Of a DNA stretch of 9,490 bases, positions 1 to 8,285 are shown in pieces. Origin of the DNA: Desulfobulbaceae bacterium (GTDB lineage Bacteria; Desulfobacterota; Desulfobulbia; Desulfobulbales; Desulfocapsaceae). A program made the position numbers and the translations under genes. The stretch covers positions 1-9,490 of the forward strand of contig DAOVUU010000055.1 of NCBI GenBank assembly GCA_030632405.1, read 5' to 3'. How positions within the stretch are numbered: position 1 is the stretch's first letter; each line of letters opens with the position of its first letter. Below the pieces are notes generated by a model, which was not told the DNA's origin, did not search any database, and saw only the letters and a program-made list of their open reading frames with translations.

Positions 1-111
1 ACTTCATATTCGAGGAATGCAAATTTAATGGAATGAGGCGTACTTAAGTACGTTGTAATGACATTCAATTTGCAATGACGAAGAAAATGAAGAGTTTTTA
101 CGACGCCATCA
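1..111. repeat. Palindromic intergenic repeat, copy 1 (left end cut by window)
   Basis: A long imperfect inverted repeat spans about 3-92, centred on the perfect 14-base palindrome CGTACTTAAGTACG at 39-52. The arms share TGCAAATT-AATG and CTTCAT-TTC blocks: 5' arm about 3-45, 3' arm about 46-92. It is followed by CGAAG (79-83) and the end motif TTTTTACGACGCCATCA (95-111), which abuts the stop codon of the symporter gene at 112-114. The same end motif recurs at 1518-1534 and, decayed, at 1753-1769. On the minus strand the structure lies directly downstream of the symporter stop, so its transcript could fold into a large hairpin. Whether it terminates transcription is inference, as no clear U-tract follows within the window. 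Confidence 0.7.
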
Positions 112-1464
112 TTAATTGTCATTCTTATTATCAAAATACTTCTTGGTTTCTGAAACGACTACCGGAGTCAGCAGCAATAATCCTATAAGGTTTGGAATGG
201 CCATTAACCCGTTGAGGGTGTCTGATATATTCCAGACAAGACTCAGCTTGGCTACGGCACCTACACCGATTAAACAGATAAAGACTATCCGATACGGCAG
301 GATTGACTTAACTCCAAAAAGGTATTCAATTGACTTCTCTCCATAATAGCACCAGCCAAGCATAGTTGAATATGCAAACAGTATGATTCCAATGGTCACA
401 ACGTGTGCACCACCCGGCATACCCGCAGCAAAGGCAATCGTCGTTAATTCCGCACCGGTTGCGCCACTTGACCAGACCCCTGTAAGAATCAAAACGAGGC
501 CGGTCATCGTACAGACAATTATGGTATCGATAAAGGTCTGGGTCATGGAAACCAGAGCCTGAGTGATCGGAGTCTTTGTTTGGGCAGCTGCCGCGGCGAT
601 AGGTGCGCTACCAAGGCCTGACTCGTTGGAAAATACACCACGGGCAACACCCATGCGGATGGCCAGCATAATTGATGCGCCGGCGAAGCCACCGACTGCA
701 GCGGTGGGATTAAATGCCTGTTTAACGATGAAGATCAGGGCAGCAGGAACCTCACTAAGATGGGTGAGAATTATGTATCCTGCTCCAAGCATGTAAAAAA
801 CAATCATGATCGGTACTAAAAAGCCTGTTACCTTGCCTATTTTTTTGATACCTCCCAGTATAACGGCAGCAGTGGCGACCATGAGGATTATGCCGGTTAC
901 AGCCGTAGGAATACGATAGGTTGCTTCCACAGCATCTGCAACTGAATTGGACTGTACCATGTTACCAATACCAAAGGCAGCAACAGAAGCGAAGATTGCA
1001 AAGATGGTCCCAAGCCAGGGCATTTTTAAGCCTTTGGAAATATAGTACATTGGACCACCGCTCATTTCCCCGTTTTCATCAACAACCCGGTACTTAACAG
1101 CTAAAACAGCCTCAGCATATTTGGTAGCCATTCCTACAAGACCCGTGATCCACATCCAGAACAGAGCTCCGGGACCACCTACTGCAATGGCTGTTGCCAC
1201 ACCTGCTATATTACCGGTACCAACGGTTGCAGAAAGAGCTGTCATCAGGGCTTGAAAATGGGTGATATCTCCCGGTTGATCGGAATCTTCCTTACGTTTG
1301 ATTAATGCAAGGTAGAGAGCATGGCCAAGTTTTCTGAACTGGAGACCGCGGAGTGCGAAAGTTAACCAGAAACCTGTACCAACCAGCAGGATAAGCATTG
1401 GTGGTCCCCAGGCAAAAGCACCAACTTTCCCAACTATTCCATCCAGTGTGTTTAAAAAATCCAT
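112..1464 (-). CDS. Alanine/glycine:cation (sodium) symporter, AGCS family
   Basis: Predicted inner-membrane secondary transporter of 450 residues that takes up alanine or glycine with sodium ions. Family signatures are clear: GTGNIAGVA at residues 82-90 with the following [10 protein letters not shown] stretch, GGPMYYI at 136-142, [17 protein letters not shown] at 272-288 and [15 protein letters not shown] at 370-384. About ten or eleven hydrophobic segments run along the whole length, and the tail is short and polar. Length is normal for the family and no frame break is seen. The ATG is supported by a perfect AGGAGG (plus-strand CCTCCT, 1470-1475) five bases upstream. It is transcribed away from the exporter gene at 1869 and flanked on both sides by copies of the palindromic repeat. 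Substrate (alanine versus glycine or another small neutral amino acid) cannot be settled from sequence. Relatives carry names such as AlsT, DagA, AgcS and YaaJ. Confidence 0.95.
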   Translation of the reverse strand: MDFLNTLDGIVGKVGAFAWGPPMLILLVGTGFWLTFALRGLQFRKLGHALYLALIKRKEDSDQPGDITHFQALMTALSATVGTGNIAGVATAIAVGGPGALFWMWITGLVGMATKYAEAVLAVKYRVVDENGEMSGGPMYYISKGLKMPWLGTIFAIFASVAAFGIGNMVQSNSVADAVEATYRIPTAVTGIILMVATAAVILGGIKKIGKVTGFLVPIMIVFYMLGAGYIILTHLSEVPAALIFIVKQAFNPTAAVGGFAGASIMLAIRMGVARGVFSNESGLGSAPIAAAAAQTKTPITQALVSMTQTFIDTIIVCTMTGLVLILTGVWSSGATGAELTTIAFAAGMPGGAHVVTIGIILFAYSTMLGWCYYGEKSIEYLFGVKSILPYRIVFICLIGVGAVAKLSLVWNISDTLNGLMAIPNLIGLLLLTPVVVSETKKYFDNKNDN

Positions 1465-1493
1465 TCAGTCCTCCTGTTGTTGTTTTAGAGAAA

Positions 1494-1534
1494 TGATGGT
1501 GTCGAAGCAGATCGGATTTTTTACGACGCCATCA
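1494..1534. repeat. Palindromic intergenic repeat, copy 2 (short form)
   Basis: Arms TGATGGTGTCG (1494-1504) and CGACGCCATCA (1524-1534) pair over 11 bases with a single G-T wobble, around a 19-base loop. The right half, from CGAAG at 1503 to 1534, matches the right half of copy 1, including the full TTTTTACGACGCCATCA end. The inner palindrome of copy 1 is absent, so this looks like a minimal or internally deleted member. It sits about 19 bases upstream of the symporter's AGGAGG, so it probably lies in that gene's 5' leader if transcription starts further upstream. Confidence 0.7.
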
Positions 1535-1680
1535 AGAAATAATATTCTTCCCATATAAAGAGGTGATAGGCAACTACCTGTTGCGATATTCCTGAAGTCT
1601 TAACATCATTGTTCTTCTTTTTCGCTAAAATACCAACAAGCCCACCGTATTTATGTTTTTTTTTGAGATAGTATTTGTCA

Positions 1681-1769
1681 TAATGGCAGACTTGTAAGAA
1701 TTCGAAGTTGCTGCTTATCTCTTTCGGGAAGCAACAACGAAGCAGATGGAGAATTTTACAACACTACCA
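1681..1769. repeat. Palindromic intergenic repeat, copy 3 (degenerate)
   Basis: The right half, CGAAGCAGAT at 1738-1747 continuing to ACTACCA at 1769, aligns with copy 2 at 23 of 32 positions by hand count, with the first ten bases identical. Just before it is a hairpin, GTTGCTGCTT (1707-1716) with AAGCAACAAC (1729-1738), nine of ten pairs matched. The left end TAATGGCAGACTTGTAAGAA (1681-1700) loosely resembles the inverted end motif TGATGGCGTCGTAAAAA. The order end, hairpin, CGAAG block, end is the same as in copy 1, so I read it as a decayed member of the same family. The left boundary is approximate. Confidence 0.45.
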
Positions 1770-1802
1770 CAATGGAGTAGGTAAGGTAACAATCCTTTTG
1801 AT

Positions 1803-1808
1803 TATAAT
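1803..1808 (+). promoter_or_regulatory. Candidate -10 box for the exporter gene
   Basis: A perfect TATAAT lies about 60 bases before the exporter's start, in an AT-rich stretch. No good -35 box is found 16-18 bases upstream, so this is a weak candidate. A second possible -10, TACTAT at 1845-1850, is just 18 bases before the ATG and also lacks a -35. Confidence 0.25.
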
Positions 1809-1868
1809 CTATTAAAAATATGCGGTAATGAGAATTTACTCTGATACTATAGACCTGAGAGTTTGTTA

Positions 1869-3029
1869 ATGAAATATAGACATATTGGAATACTCTCCAT
1901 CGGCCATATCGCAACAGACATAAATCAGGGGGCTTTACCTGCCATGCTTCCTTTTTTTATCGCAGCATATGACCTTTCTTATACAGCTGCCGCAGCTATC
2001 GTATTTGCTGTCAATATGTCATCAAGTGTTGTTCAGCCACTATTTGGACTTGCCGCTGATCGTCTTTCGAAACCCTGGTTACTGCCAGGAGGATTGATGC
2101 TGGCCGGCCTGGGATTAGCTTTAACCGGGTTGTTTCAGGGATACCAGACAATTATGTTGTTGGGGATAGTCAGCGGGATAGGTATTGCAGCATATCATCC
2201 TGAGGCCGCGCGACTTGTGAATTTTGCCGCTGGAGATAATAAAGGTGCGGCGATGAGTCTTTTTGGTGTGGGGGGCACTCTTGGATTTACTCTCGGGCCT
2301 CTTATCATAACTACTGCAATGCTGCAATGGGGACTGGAAGGAACTCTTGTCCTCGTTGTTCCGGTAACCGTCATGGCACTGGTTATGATATTTCATTTAC
2401 CAATGTTCGCATCACTGGAAGCAGCCGGGAACCGGAAAGGGTCTGTATCCGGTACAGACCTTCTGAAAGAAAATTGGAGTGGGTTTACCCGAATTGCCAT
2501 CATTGTCAGTGGTAGGTCAATTATTTTTTTCGGCTTAAATATTTTTATCCCGATCTACTGGATAAATGAGTTGAATCAATCGAAGGTTGCCGGGGCTATG
2601 GCACTCACTATCTTTGCAGGATCCGGAATATTTGGAAATCTGGCAGGAGGGAATCTGGCTGATCGAATCGGGAAAAAAAAGGTCATACTTCTTGGTTTTC
2701 TGAGTTTAACCGTACTGCTTCCCATTTTTATTCTGGTGAAAAATGTATCATTGGCAACGTTTTTGCTGGCTCCAATGGGTTTTATGTTATTTGCTACTTA
2801 TAGTCCGACAATAGTGCTGGGGCAGAGCTATCTCCCAAATCGTATTGGGTTGTCATCTGGGGTTACGCTCGGACTTGCCGTTGCAATCGGAGGAGGTGCC
2901 GCCCCTTTTATAGGGAGGATAGCTGATCTCTACGGAGTCTGGACTGCGCTGGCATCTGTCTCCTGTCTGCCGGTATTTATCTTGTTATTTGCCTTGAGTT
3001 TGCCTGAACCACAGAGGAAAAGTATCTGA
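1869..3029 (+). CDS. Major facilitator superfamily exporter, fosmidomycin-resistance (Fsr)-like
   Basis: Predicted 12-helix inner-membrane transporter of 386 residues. Family features seen: QPLFGLAADRLSKPW at residues 56-70, the cytoplasmic loop 2-3 motif of MFS proteins, and its echo GNLADRIGKKK in the second half. YHPEAAR at 109-115 followed by GVGGTLGFTLGPL resembles the HPE-R and VGG-G-GPL blocks of E. coli Fsr, a fosmidomycin efflux pump. The real substrate is unknown and many Fsr-like proteins have other roles. I chose the ATG at 1869 because GAGAG (1857-1861) lies seven bases upstream. The in-frame TTG at 1863, which would add two residues, sits too close to that site. The gene is intact, seems monocistronic, diverges from the symporter and converges on the tRNA gene. 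Confidence 0.88.
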   Translation: MKYRHIGILSIGHIATDINQGALPAMLPFFIAAYDLSYTAAAAIVFAVNMSSSVVQPLFGLAADRLSKPWLLPGGLMLAGLGLALTGLFQGYQTIMLLGIVSGIGIAAYHPEAARLVNFAAGDNKGAAMSLFGVGGTLGFTLGPLIITTAMLQWGLEGTLVLVVPVTVMALVMIFHLPMFASLEAAGNRKGSVSGTDLLKENWSGFTRIAIIVSGRSIIFFGLNIFIPIYWINELNQSKVAGAMALTIFAGSGIFGNLAGGNLADRIGKKKVILLGFLSLTVLLPIFILVKNVSLATFLLAPMGFMLFATYSPTIVLGQSYLPNRIGLSSGVTLGLAVAIGGGAAPFIGRIADLYGVWTALASVSCLPVFILLFALSLPEPQRKSI

Positions 3030-3090
3030 AGTAATGGCTATTAATTTTCTGGAAAAGGAACTGCATGGAAATGAACAGCGGAAACAAGAA

Positions 3091-3120
3091 AAGGACTTAG
3101 GATGGGAACCCTAAATCCTT
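3091..3120 (-). terminator. Intrinsic terminator of tRNA-Ala
   Basis: Read on the minus strand, AAGGATTTAGG (3120-3110) pairs with CCTAAGTCCTT (3101-3091) over 11 bases with one G-U wobble, around an 8-base loop, and is followed by the T-rich TTCTTGTTTC. It begins eight bases after the CCA end of the tRNA, as expected for a tRNA terminator. On the plus strand the same stem has a C-A mismatch and a poor T-tract, so it should serve the exporter gene less well. Confidence 0.8.
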
Positions 3121-3128
3121 AATATGTT

Positions 3129-3204
3129 TGGTGGAGCTAGTCGGGATCGAACCGACGACCTCTTGACTGCCAGTCAAGCGCTCTCCCAGCTGAGCTATAG
3201 CCCC
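3129..3204 (-). tRNA. tRNA-Ala, anticodon GGC
   Basis: A complete 76-base cloverleaf on the minus strand. Acceptor stem GGGGCTA pairs with TAGCTCC with one G-U pair, the D arm is GCTC-AGCTGGGA-GAGC, the anticodon arm is CTTGA-CTGGCAG-TCAAG, the variable loop is five bases, and the T arm is GTCGG-TTCGATC-CCGAC. The discriminator base is A and CCA is encoded (3131-3129). The loop CTGGCAG puts GGC at positions 34-36, which reads GCC and GCU alanine codons. No duplicate of the tRNA 3' end occurs nearby, so there is no sign of an integrated element here. Confidence 0.98.
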
Positions 3205-3235
3205 GGAACTGAATTATCAATGAAAAACTCGGATA

Positions 3236-3264
3236 TCATTACCAAGGTTTAATCTAAGTGTCAA
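3236..3264 (-). promoter_or_regulatory. Likely promoter of tRNA-Ala
   Basis: On the minus strand a perfect -35 box TTGACA (3264-3259) is followed after 17 bases by TAATGA (3241-3236), a poor match to the -10 consensus. The tRNA begins 31 bases further on, leaving a short leader for RNase P to remove. An alternative -10, GATAAT, lies nearer the tRNA (3218-3213) but has no good -35. The -35 and the position support a promoter; the exact -10 is uncertain. Confidence 0.5.
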
Positions 3265-3362
3265 CAGCATTTGGATATTCTTTTGCGTCTGCGAGCATAT
3301 TTGTTGCCAATAAAAAACAGGTTTGGTATGTTCCGAGGTTCTGTGGGGAATATAAAATACTT

Positions 3363-3398
3363 CTGAACCTAGATTTTCTCTACTGCTGCCAGGTTCAG
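3363..3398 (+). repeat. Dyad with a competing upstream arm in the mreB upstream region
   Basis: CTGAACCT (3363-3370) and AGGTTCAG (3391-3398) are perfect complements over eight bases around a 20-base loop. A third AGGTTC at 3336-3341 can pair with the same GAACCT (3365-3370), so two mutually exclusive stems are possible if this region is transcribed. No promoter upstream of 3336 was clear. It could equally be a DNA operator or chance. Confidence 0.35.
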
Positions 3399-3478
3399 GC
3401 AGGGAGTGGTTCCGTGAACTACTGGGTGGCTGGAGGATATTATGGGTTTTAGGTTAGAGATAGAAAGTCAACGAATAA

Positions 3479-4564
<1,086 letters not shown>

Positions 4565-4867
4565 GAGCTTGTGCGAATCCCGGGGTATTAACCGCATGAT
4601 TGGTCCGGTTCTTATAAATGGCCTGTTTTGGGACAGGTAAGGTATACCCTGAACTGTCTGTTTCCGGGCCATCCTTTTGTAGATAATTGTAGACGTTCTG
4701 ATGTCTCCAGGCAGGCGGTTATTTCAGCGTTCGATGCAAGATAAAAAATGAATCGCCGGTTGTTTCCCGTTGTTTTCCTAAACAAGCCTCTGGTTTACTA
4801 TAGGTAATGAGTTCGGTCAGTGGAAGATTGCTGACTATTTACGTCCTTTTCTGAACAGCAGTGATCT
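4565..4867 (+). other. Long mreB-mreC intergenic gap
   Basis: A stretch of 303 bases with no convincing gene on either strand. It contains weak structure only: CCTGT-TTTGGG-ACAGG (4622-4637), the perfect small dyad TTGTTT-TCCT-AAACAA (4770-4785), and a short GTCAG...CTGAC dyad near 4817-4836. None has a T-tract that would make it a terminator. I saw no well-spaced promoter; TACTAT at 4796-4801 is a possible -10 with a poorly spaced TTGTTT upstream. The region may hold a second promoter for mreC and the genes after it, or a processing or attenuation site, but this is inference. Confidence 0.5.
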
Positions 4868-5746
4868 GTGAGAAAAAAGCCGAAAAATAGAGTGAGGAGT
4901 TCTTTTTTTGCTACCTTGAGGATTTCTCTACTCATATCTGTTTTATTTGTAGTAGGTCTGCTGCTTCTCGGTTCAATGTTCGGAGGAACTTTCGGAACGC
5001 CGCATCAGCTTACTCTCGATTTTATGGGTCCTCTGCAAAGTACCGTTACCAGGGCTGCCACGGGGGTAATGGCATTTAAAAATGACTATGTTGAGTTGTG
5101 GAACGTACGAGCGGAAAACAAGCGGTTACAGGGGCTCGTGGATAAATATTTAACTGAACTTGGGGAGTATAGAGAGGGTTACAGTTCTTATCTGCATCTC
5201 GAACAGCTTCTGGAGTTTAAAGAGAAGCAGGATTTTAATCCCCTGGTAGCCCGGGTGGTCGGAAAAGAACCTGCCTATTGGTATCAGACAATTGTGGTTG
5301 ATCGTGGGAAAAGTGACGATGTTCTGGAGGGAATGATTGCCCTTGCTCCAGGCGGAGTAGTTGGGCAGGTGATTCACACTGCCGAAAATTACTGTAAAAT
5401 ATTACTGGCCAATGCTCCGAGCAGTGCCATAGATGCCATGATACAGAAAAACCGTATACGCGGTATTTTGAAAGGCGCAGGGGAGAAGGGATATGTACTT
5501 CATTATGTCCAGAAAAATGTGGATGTGAGTGTTGGTGACCATATTGTTACAGCTGGAATAGGCGGTGTCTTTCCCGCAGGTATCTCCCTTGGAACAGTTT
5601 CGGTTGTGCATAAAAAGAGACGGGGAATGTTTCAGGAAATAGAAGTCAGTCCCGGAGTAGATTTTCAGAAACTGGAGTATGTTTTTATTGATCCAACTGA
5701 CAGGAAGAAGATCTTGAGGGATATGGTTCCGTCTACGGAGAGGTAA
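4868..5746 (+). CDS. mreC: Rod shape-determining protein MreC
   Basis: Periplasmic scaffold of the elongasome, anchored in the inner membrane and thought to activate PBP2-RodA. The 292-residue protein has a basic cytoplasmic N-terminus (MRKKPKNRVR), one transmembrane helix at about 17-38, a coiled-coil-like stretch at about 72-118, and the double beta-barrel domain at about 122-275 with ARVVGKEPAYWYQTIVVDRG and VGDHIVTAGIGGVFPAG blocks typical of the family. An in-frame TGA at 4862-4864 limits the start. The GTG at 4868 is the only candidate that leaves the normal basic N-terminus before the membrane helix, yet it has no good Shine-Dalgarno sequence. Initiation may therefore be weak. mreD follows nine bases after the stop. 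Confidence 0.95.
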   Translation: MRKKPKNRVRSSFFATLRISLLISVLFVVGLLLLGSMFGGTFGTPHQLTLDFMGPLQSTVTRAATGVMAFKNDYVELWNVRAENKRLQGLVDKYLTELGEYREGYSSYLHLEQLLEFKEKQDFNPLVARVVGKEPAYWYQTIVVDRGKSDDVLEGMIALAPGGVVGQVIHTAENYCKILLANAPSSAIDAMIQKNRIRGILKGAGEKGYVLHYVQKNVDVSVGDHIVTAGIGGVFPAGISLGTVSVVHKKRRGMFQEIEVSPGVDFQKLEYVFIDPTDRKKILRDMVPSTER

Positions 5747-5755
5747 TCATAACCA

Positions 5756-6286
5756 ATGTTATTGCTTTCGTTTTGGGTGCTTGGGATAGCACTGATAGTA
5801 GCTCAAACAACACTGCTTCAATTTTTTCCATTGTGGACAGGGAGACCTGATTTTGTTTTTATCCTCGTGGCATTTACAGGCTACCGTTTTGCCTGGATTC
5901 CCGGTATCACTCTTGCTTTTGCCCTGGGATGGGTGATGGATGTTGTCACAGGGATTCACCTGGGATTTTATCCTCTGCTCTGTCTTTTGACATTTACCGC
6001 TCTAAAGGTTTTGACCAGTAACAGCCCTGTAAAAGAATCAACGTATCAGATACCTCTTGTGGGAGGCAGTTATTATCTCGTACAGATGTTTTTTTATTTT
6101 GTCTATTCATTGATTCTACCAGAAGAATTGCCTGAGTGGTCCTGGAGCGAGACTACCCAGCGAACAGCATTGATTGTGATTTCAGCAGTGCCCCTTTTTT
6201 TATTGTTTAACAGTTTATTTGAGTATGTGCAAAAACGTCGTATGCGGTCAAAACCTCCACGTCGACGACAGCGTGAATCCCTGTAG
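5756..6286 (+). CDS. mreD: Rod shape-determining protein MreD
   Basis: Small integral membrane partner of MreC in the elongasome; 176 residues, a usual length. Five or six hydrophobic segments are visible, at roughly 1-22, 32-47, 48-66, 70-88, 100-122 and 136-158. The family's G-DV-G-G-Y pattern appears as GWVMDVVTGIHLGFYPLL at residues 58-75. The C-terminus from about 160 is strongly basic (KRRMRSKPPRRRQRE) and should face the cytoplasm. GGAGAGG (5737-5743), inside the end of mreC, is the likely ribosome binding site, though 12 bases from the ATG is rather far. Its place between mreC and mrdA confirms the assignment, since MreD sequences are poorly conserved. Confidence 0.92.
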   Translation: MLLLSFWVLGIALIVAQTTLLQFFPLWTGRPDFVFILVAFTGYRFAWIPGITLAFALGWVMDVVTGIHLGFYPLLCLLTFTALKVLTSNSPVKESTYQIPLVGGSYYLVQMFFYFVYSLILPEELPEWSWSETTQRTALIVISAVPLFLLFNSLFEYVQKRRMRSKPPRRRQRESL

Positions 6287-6300
6287 CTATTGGTTGGATC

Positions 6301-8196
6301 ATGGGCTTAAAACTCTTCTTCAAAGAAATAGACAATATAACAGAACATGACGATGAAGCGCTCAATCTGCTTAAGAAGAGATTGCTGGGTGCTGCTATTG
6401 TCGTTATAGTTTTTTTTACAATCATTGTTTTACGGTTGTGGTCTCTGCAGGTCACTCATGGGAAAGACTTTGAGAAGCGCGCCTATAGCAACAGAGTCCG
6501 GGTGCAGGAGGTGGTTGCGCCCAGAGGGCATATTCTTGACCGAAACGGTAAAGAAATTGTCACCAACCGTCCGTCCTTTAACGTAATACTCATTCGGGAA
6601 GATTCCCGGAATCTTGGTGATGTCTTAAAACGGCTTGCCCCCATTCTTAAAAAAGATGTATCAGAATTGTGGGAAAAAATTAGAGAGGCTTCCGGCGAGC
6701 CAAGATATTTGCCTATTCGTCTCAAAGAAGATATCGATTGGGAAACACTTGCGTATCTGGAAAATCATAATCATGCCTTCTCCGGTATCAGAATAGAGGT
6801 GCAGCCGGTGCGTGTGTATCATTATGGAGATTTTGCTGCAAATACACTGGGATATCTTGGGGAAATCAGCAAAAAAGAGTTGGCGGATAGGGATCGGGAA
6901 ATCTATAGCGGAGGGGATCTTATAGGTAAGAGAGGCCTTGAAAGACTGAGAGAAAGTGATCTTCGTGGAGAGAAAGGCAAAAATTATTCTGAAGTGAATG
7001 CCAAGGGATTTGAGCAGCAGTTATTGAAATCCATCGACCCCTTGCCGGGTAGGGAGATACGACTCACTTTAGATGCAGAGCTTCAGCAGATAGCTGAGAC
7101 TTTTATGGATGCAGGTGAAAAATCCGGAGCTGTTGTTGCCATGGAAGTTAATACCGGACGGCTGCTCACAGTGGTCTCGGCACCCTCGATTCACATTAAT
7201 GAATTTGTCGGAGGTATTTCACGTACAAACTGGCAGGCTCTGCTCGATAACCCTAAACATCCACTTATCAATAAAGCCGTTCAGGCGAGTTATCCTCCAG
7301 GATCTACGTATAAAATGGTAACTGCACTGGCAGGACTCGCCAAAGGCGCCATAACTGAAGACACTGTTTTTTATTGTCCCGGATATTATAGATTTGGCAA
7401 CAGGACGTATAGGTGTTGGAAACGTGGCGGGCATGGGCCTGTTAATTTGAAAAAAGCTATTACTGAATCTTGTGATGTATATTTTTATCAGGTCGGTCAG
7501 CGAGTTGGGGTGGATGGCCTGGCAGAATATGCTCGAAAATTAGGTCTTGGGAAAAAAACGGGTGTCGAGATGGAGTATGAAAAAAGTGGTTTGGCGCCCA
7601 CGAAAGAATGGAAACTTAAATATCGAAATGGGAAGTGGCAGGAAGGTGAAACCCTCTCAGTTGCTATTGGTCAAGGATTTAATCTTGCAACACCAATCCA
7701 AATGTGTGTAATGACGGCAGCTTTGGCAAATGGGGGGAAGGTGTATCGGCCTCAGTTAGTCGAGACAGTTGTTGATCCGGAAGGCAATATTATTGAAAGT
7801 TTTAAACCGGAATTGATGACAGAGGTAAAGGGGTTGGATCGCTATTTTCGGTTAATAAGAGAAGGGATGGAAGGCGTCGTCCAGGGAAAACGAGGAACAG
7901 CCAGGAAGGTGGCTATTGAAGGTCTTCGAATTGGTGGCAAAACGGGCACGGCCCAGGTCGTTAAAATTGCCGTCTACCGGCACCTTAAGGAAAAAGATAT
8001 CCCCTATAAATTCAGAGATCATGCATGGTTTACCTGCTTTGCCCCTGCTGATAAGCCGGAAATTGCCGTAACGGTTCTGGTGGAGCATGGCTTACATGGT
8101 GGTTCAGGAGCAGGTCCGGTAGCCAGGGCAATTCTGAGTGAATATTTTCGAGACAGGTTGCAGGAGAGTCGTCCGGAAATAGCCACTGTTCCTTAG
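6301..8196 (+). CDS. mrdA: Penicillin-binding protein 2, elongation-specific D,D-transpeptidase
   Basis: Class B penicillin-binding protein that cross-links new peptidoglycan during cell elongation and pairs with RodA. At 631 residues it matches the usual length of PBP2. It has a cytoplasmic N-terminus, one membrane anchor at about 28-50, the pedestal/dimerisation domain starting with APRGHILDRNG at 73-83, and a transpeptidase domain with all three active-site motifs: STYK (nucleophile S335, K338), SCD at S390-D392, and KTGTAQ at 547-552. SxD rather than SxN as the second motif is the PBP2 pattern. The ATG is 14 bases after the mreD stop with only a weak GGA nearby, suggesting translational coupling. 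It should be a beta-lactam target, in particular of mecillinam-type drugs by analogy with E. coli. Confidence 0.97.
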   Translation: MGLKLFFKEIDNITEHDDEALNLLKKRLLGAAIVVIVFFTIIVLRLWSLQVTHGKDFEKRAYSNRVRVQEVVAPRGHILDRNGKEIVTNRPSFNVILIREDSRNLGDVLKRLAPILKKDVSELWEKIREASGEPRYLPIRLKEDIDWETLAYLENHNHAFSGIRIEVQPVRVYHYGDFAANTLGYLGEISKKELADRDREIYSGGDLIGKRGLERLRESDLRGEKGKNYSEVNAKGFEQQLLKSIDPLPGREIRLTLDAELQQIAETFMDAGEKSGAVVAMEVNTGRLLTVVSAPSIHINEFVGGISRTNWQALLDNPKHPLINKAVQASYPPGSTYKMVTALAGLAKGAITEDTVFYCPGYYRFGNRTYRCWKRGGHGPVNLKKAITESCDVYFYQVGQRVGVDGLAEYARKLGLGKKTGVEMEYEKSGLAPTKEWKLKYRNGKWQEGETLSVAIGQGFNLATPIQMCVMTAALANGGKVYRPQLVETVVDPEGNIIESFKPELMTEVKGLDRYFRLIREGMEGVVQGKRGTARKVAIEGLRIGGKTGTAQVVKIAVYRHLKEKDIPYKFRDHAWFTCFAPADKPEIAVTVLVEHGLHGGSGAGPVARAILSEYFRDRLQESRPEIATVP

Positions 8197-8269
8197 AAGA
8201 AAAAGGCATATCTTCGCACTGATACTAAATAAGAACTGGCGGCGCATGTTGACATGTTCTGAAACAGCT

Positions 8270-8277
8270 GGAGAAGG
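8270..8277 (+). promoter_or_regulatory. Strong ribosome binding site of rodA
   Basis: GGAGAAGG stands eight bases before the ATG at 8286 and fixes that start over a second in-frame ATG at 8295. It is the best Shine-Dalgarno match within the mre cluster. The 88 bases between mrdA and rodA otherwise hold only a small CATGT-TG-ACATG dyad near 8245 and no evident terminator. Confidence 0.75.
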
Positions 8278-8285
8278 TTCGACGT

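Larger units (their letters stand above)
1465..1868. other. Divergent intergenic region between symporter and exporter
   Basis: About 400 bases with no convincing gene. From left to right it holds the symporter ribosome binding site (1470-1475), repeat copy 2 (1494-1534), a small dyad GCAAC-TACCT-GTTGC (1570-1584), a run of nine T (1656-1664), repeat copy 3 (1681-1769), and AT-rich sequence before the exporter. I looked for a glycine riboswitch ahead of the symporter, since these occur upstream of AGCS genes, and did not see its conserved blocks. No convincing promoter pair for the symporter was found. The low GC and remnant repeats suggest ordinary intergenic sequence that has received mobile repeat copies. 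Confidence 0.6.

Noticed and set aside
1656..1664. Run of nine T as a terminator tract
   Set aside because: No GC-rich stem precedes it on the plus strand, and no gene ends nearby that would need it.
1465..1700. Possible glycine riboswitch upstream of the AGCS symporter
   Set aside because: Such riboswitches are common before these genes, but I could not find the conserved aptamer blocks on the minus strand here; only repeat copy 2 and a small dyad are visible.
3091..3120. The same hairpin as terminator of the plus-strand exporter gene
   Set aside because: On the plus strand the stem contains a C-A mismatch and the following bases (AATATGTTTG) are a poor T-tract, so its main role is on the minus strand for the tRNA.
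3129..3204. tRNA-Ala as an integration site for a mobile element
   Set aside because: No second copy of the tRNA 3' end, integrase or change of gene content is seen on either side; both flanks look like core chromosome.
3258..3452. 64-codon GTG-initiated reading frame between the tRNA and mreB
   Set aside because: It starts inside the tRNA promoter, has no ribosome binding site, and its composition shows no recognisable domain, signal or family. It also covers the dyads of the mreB leader.
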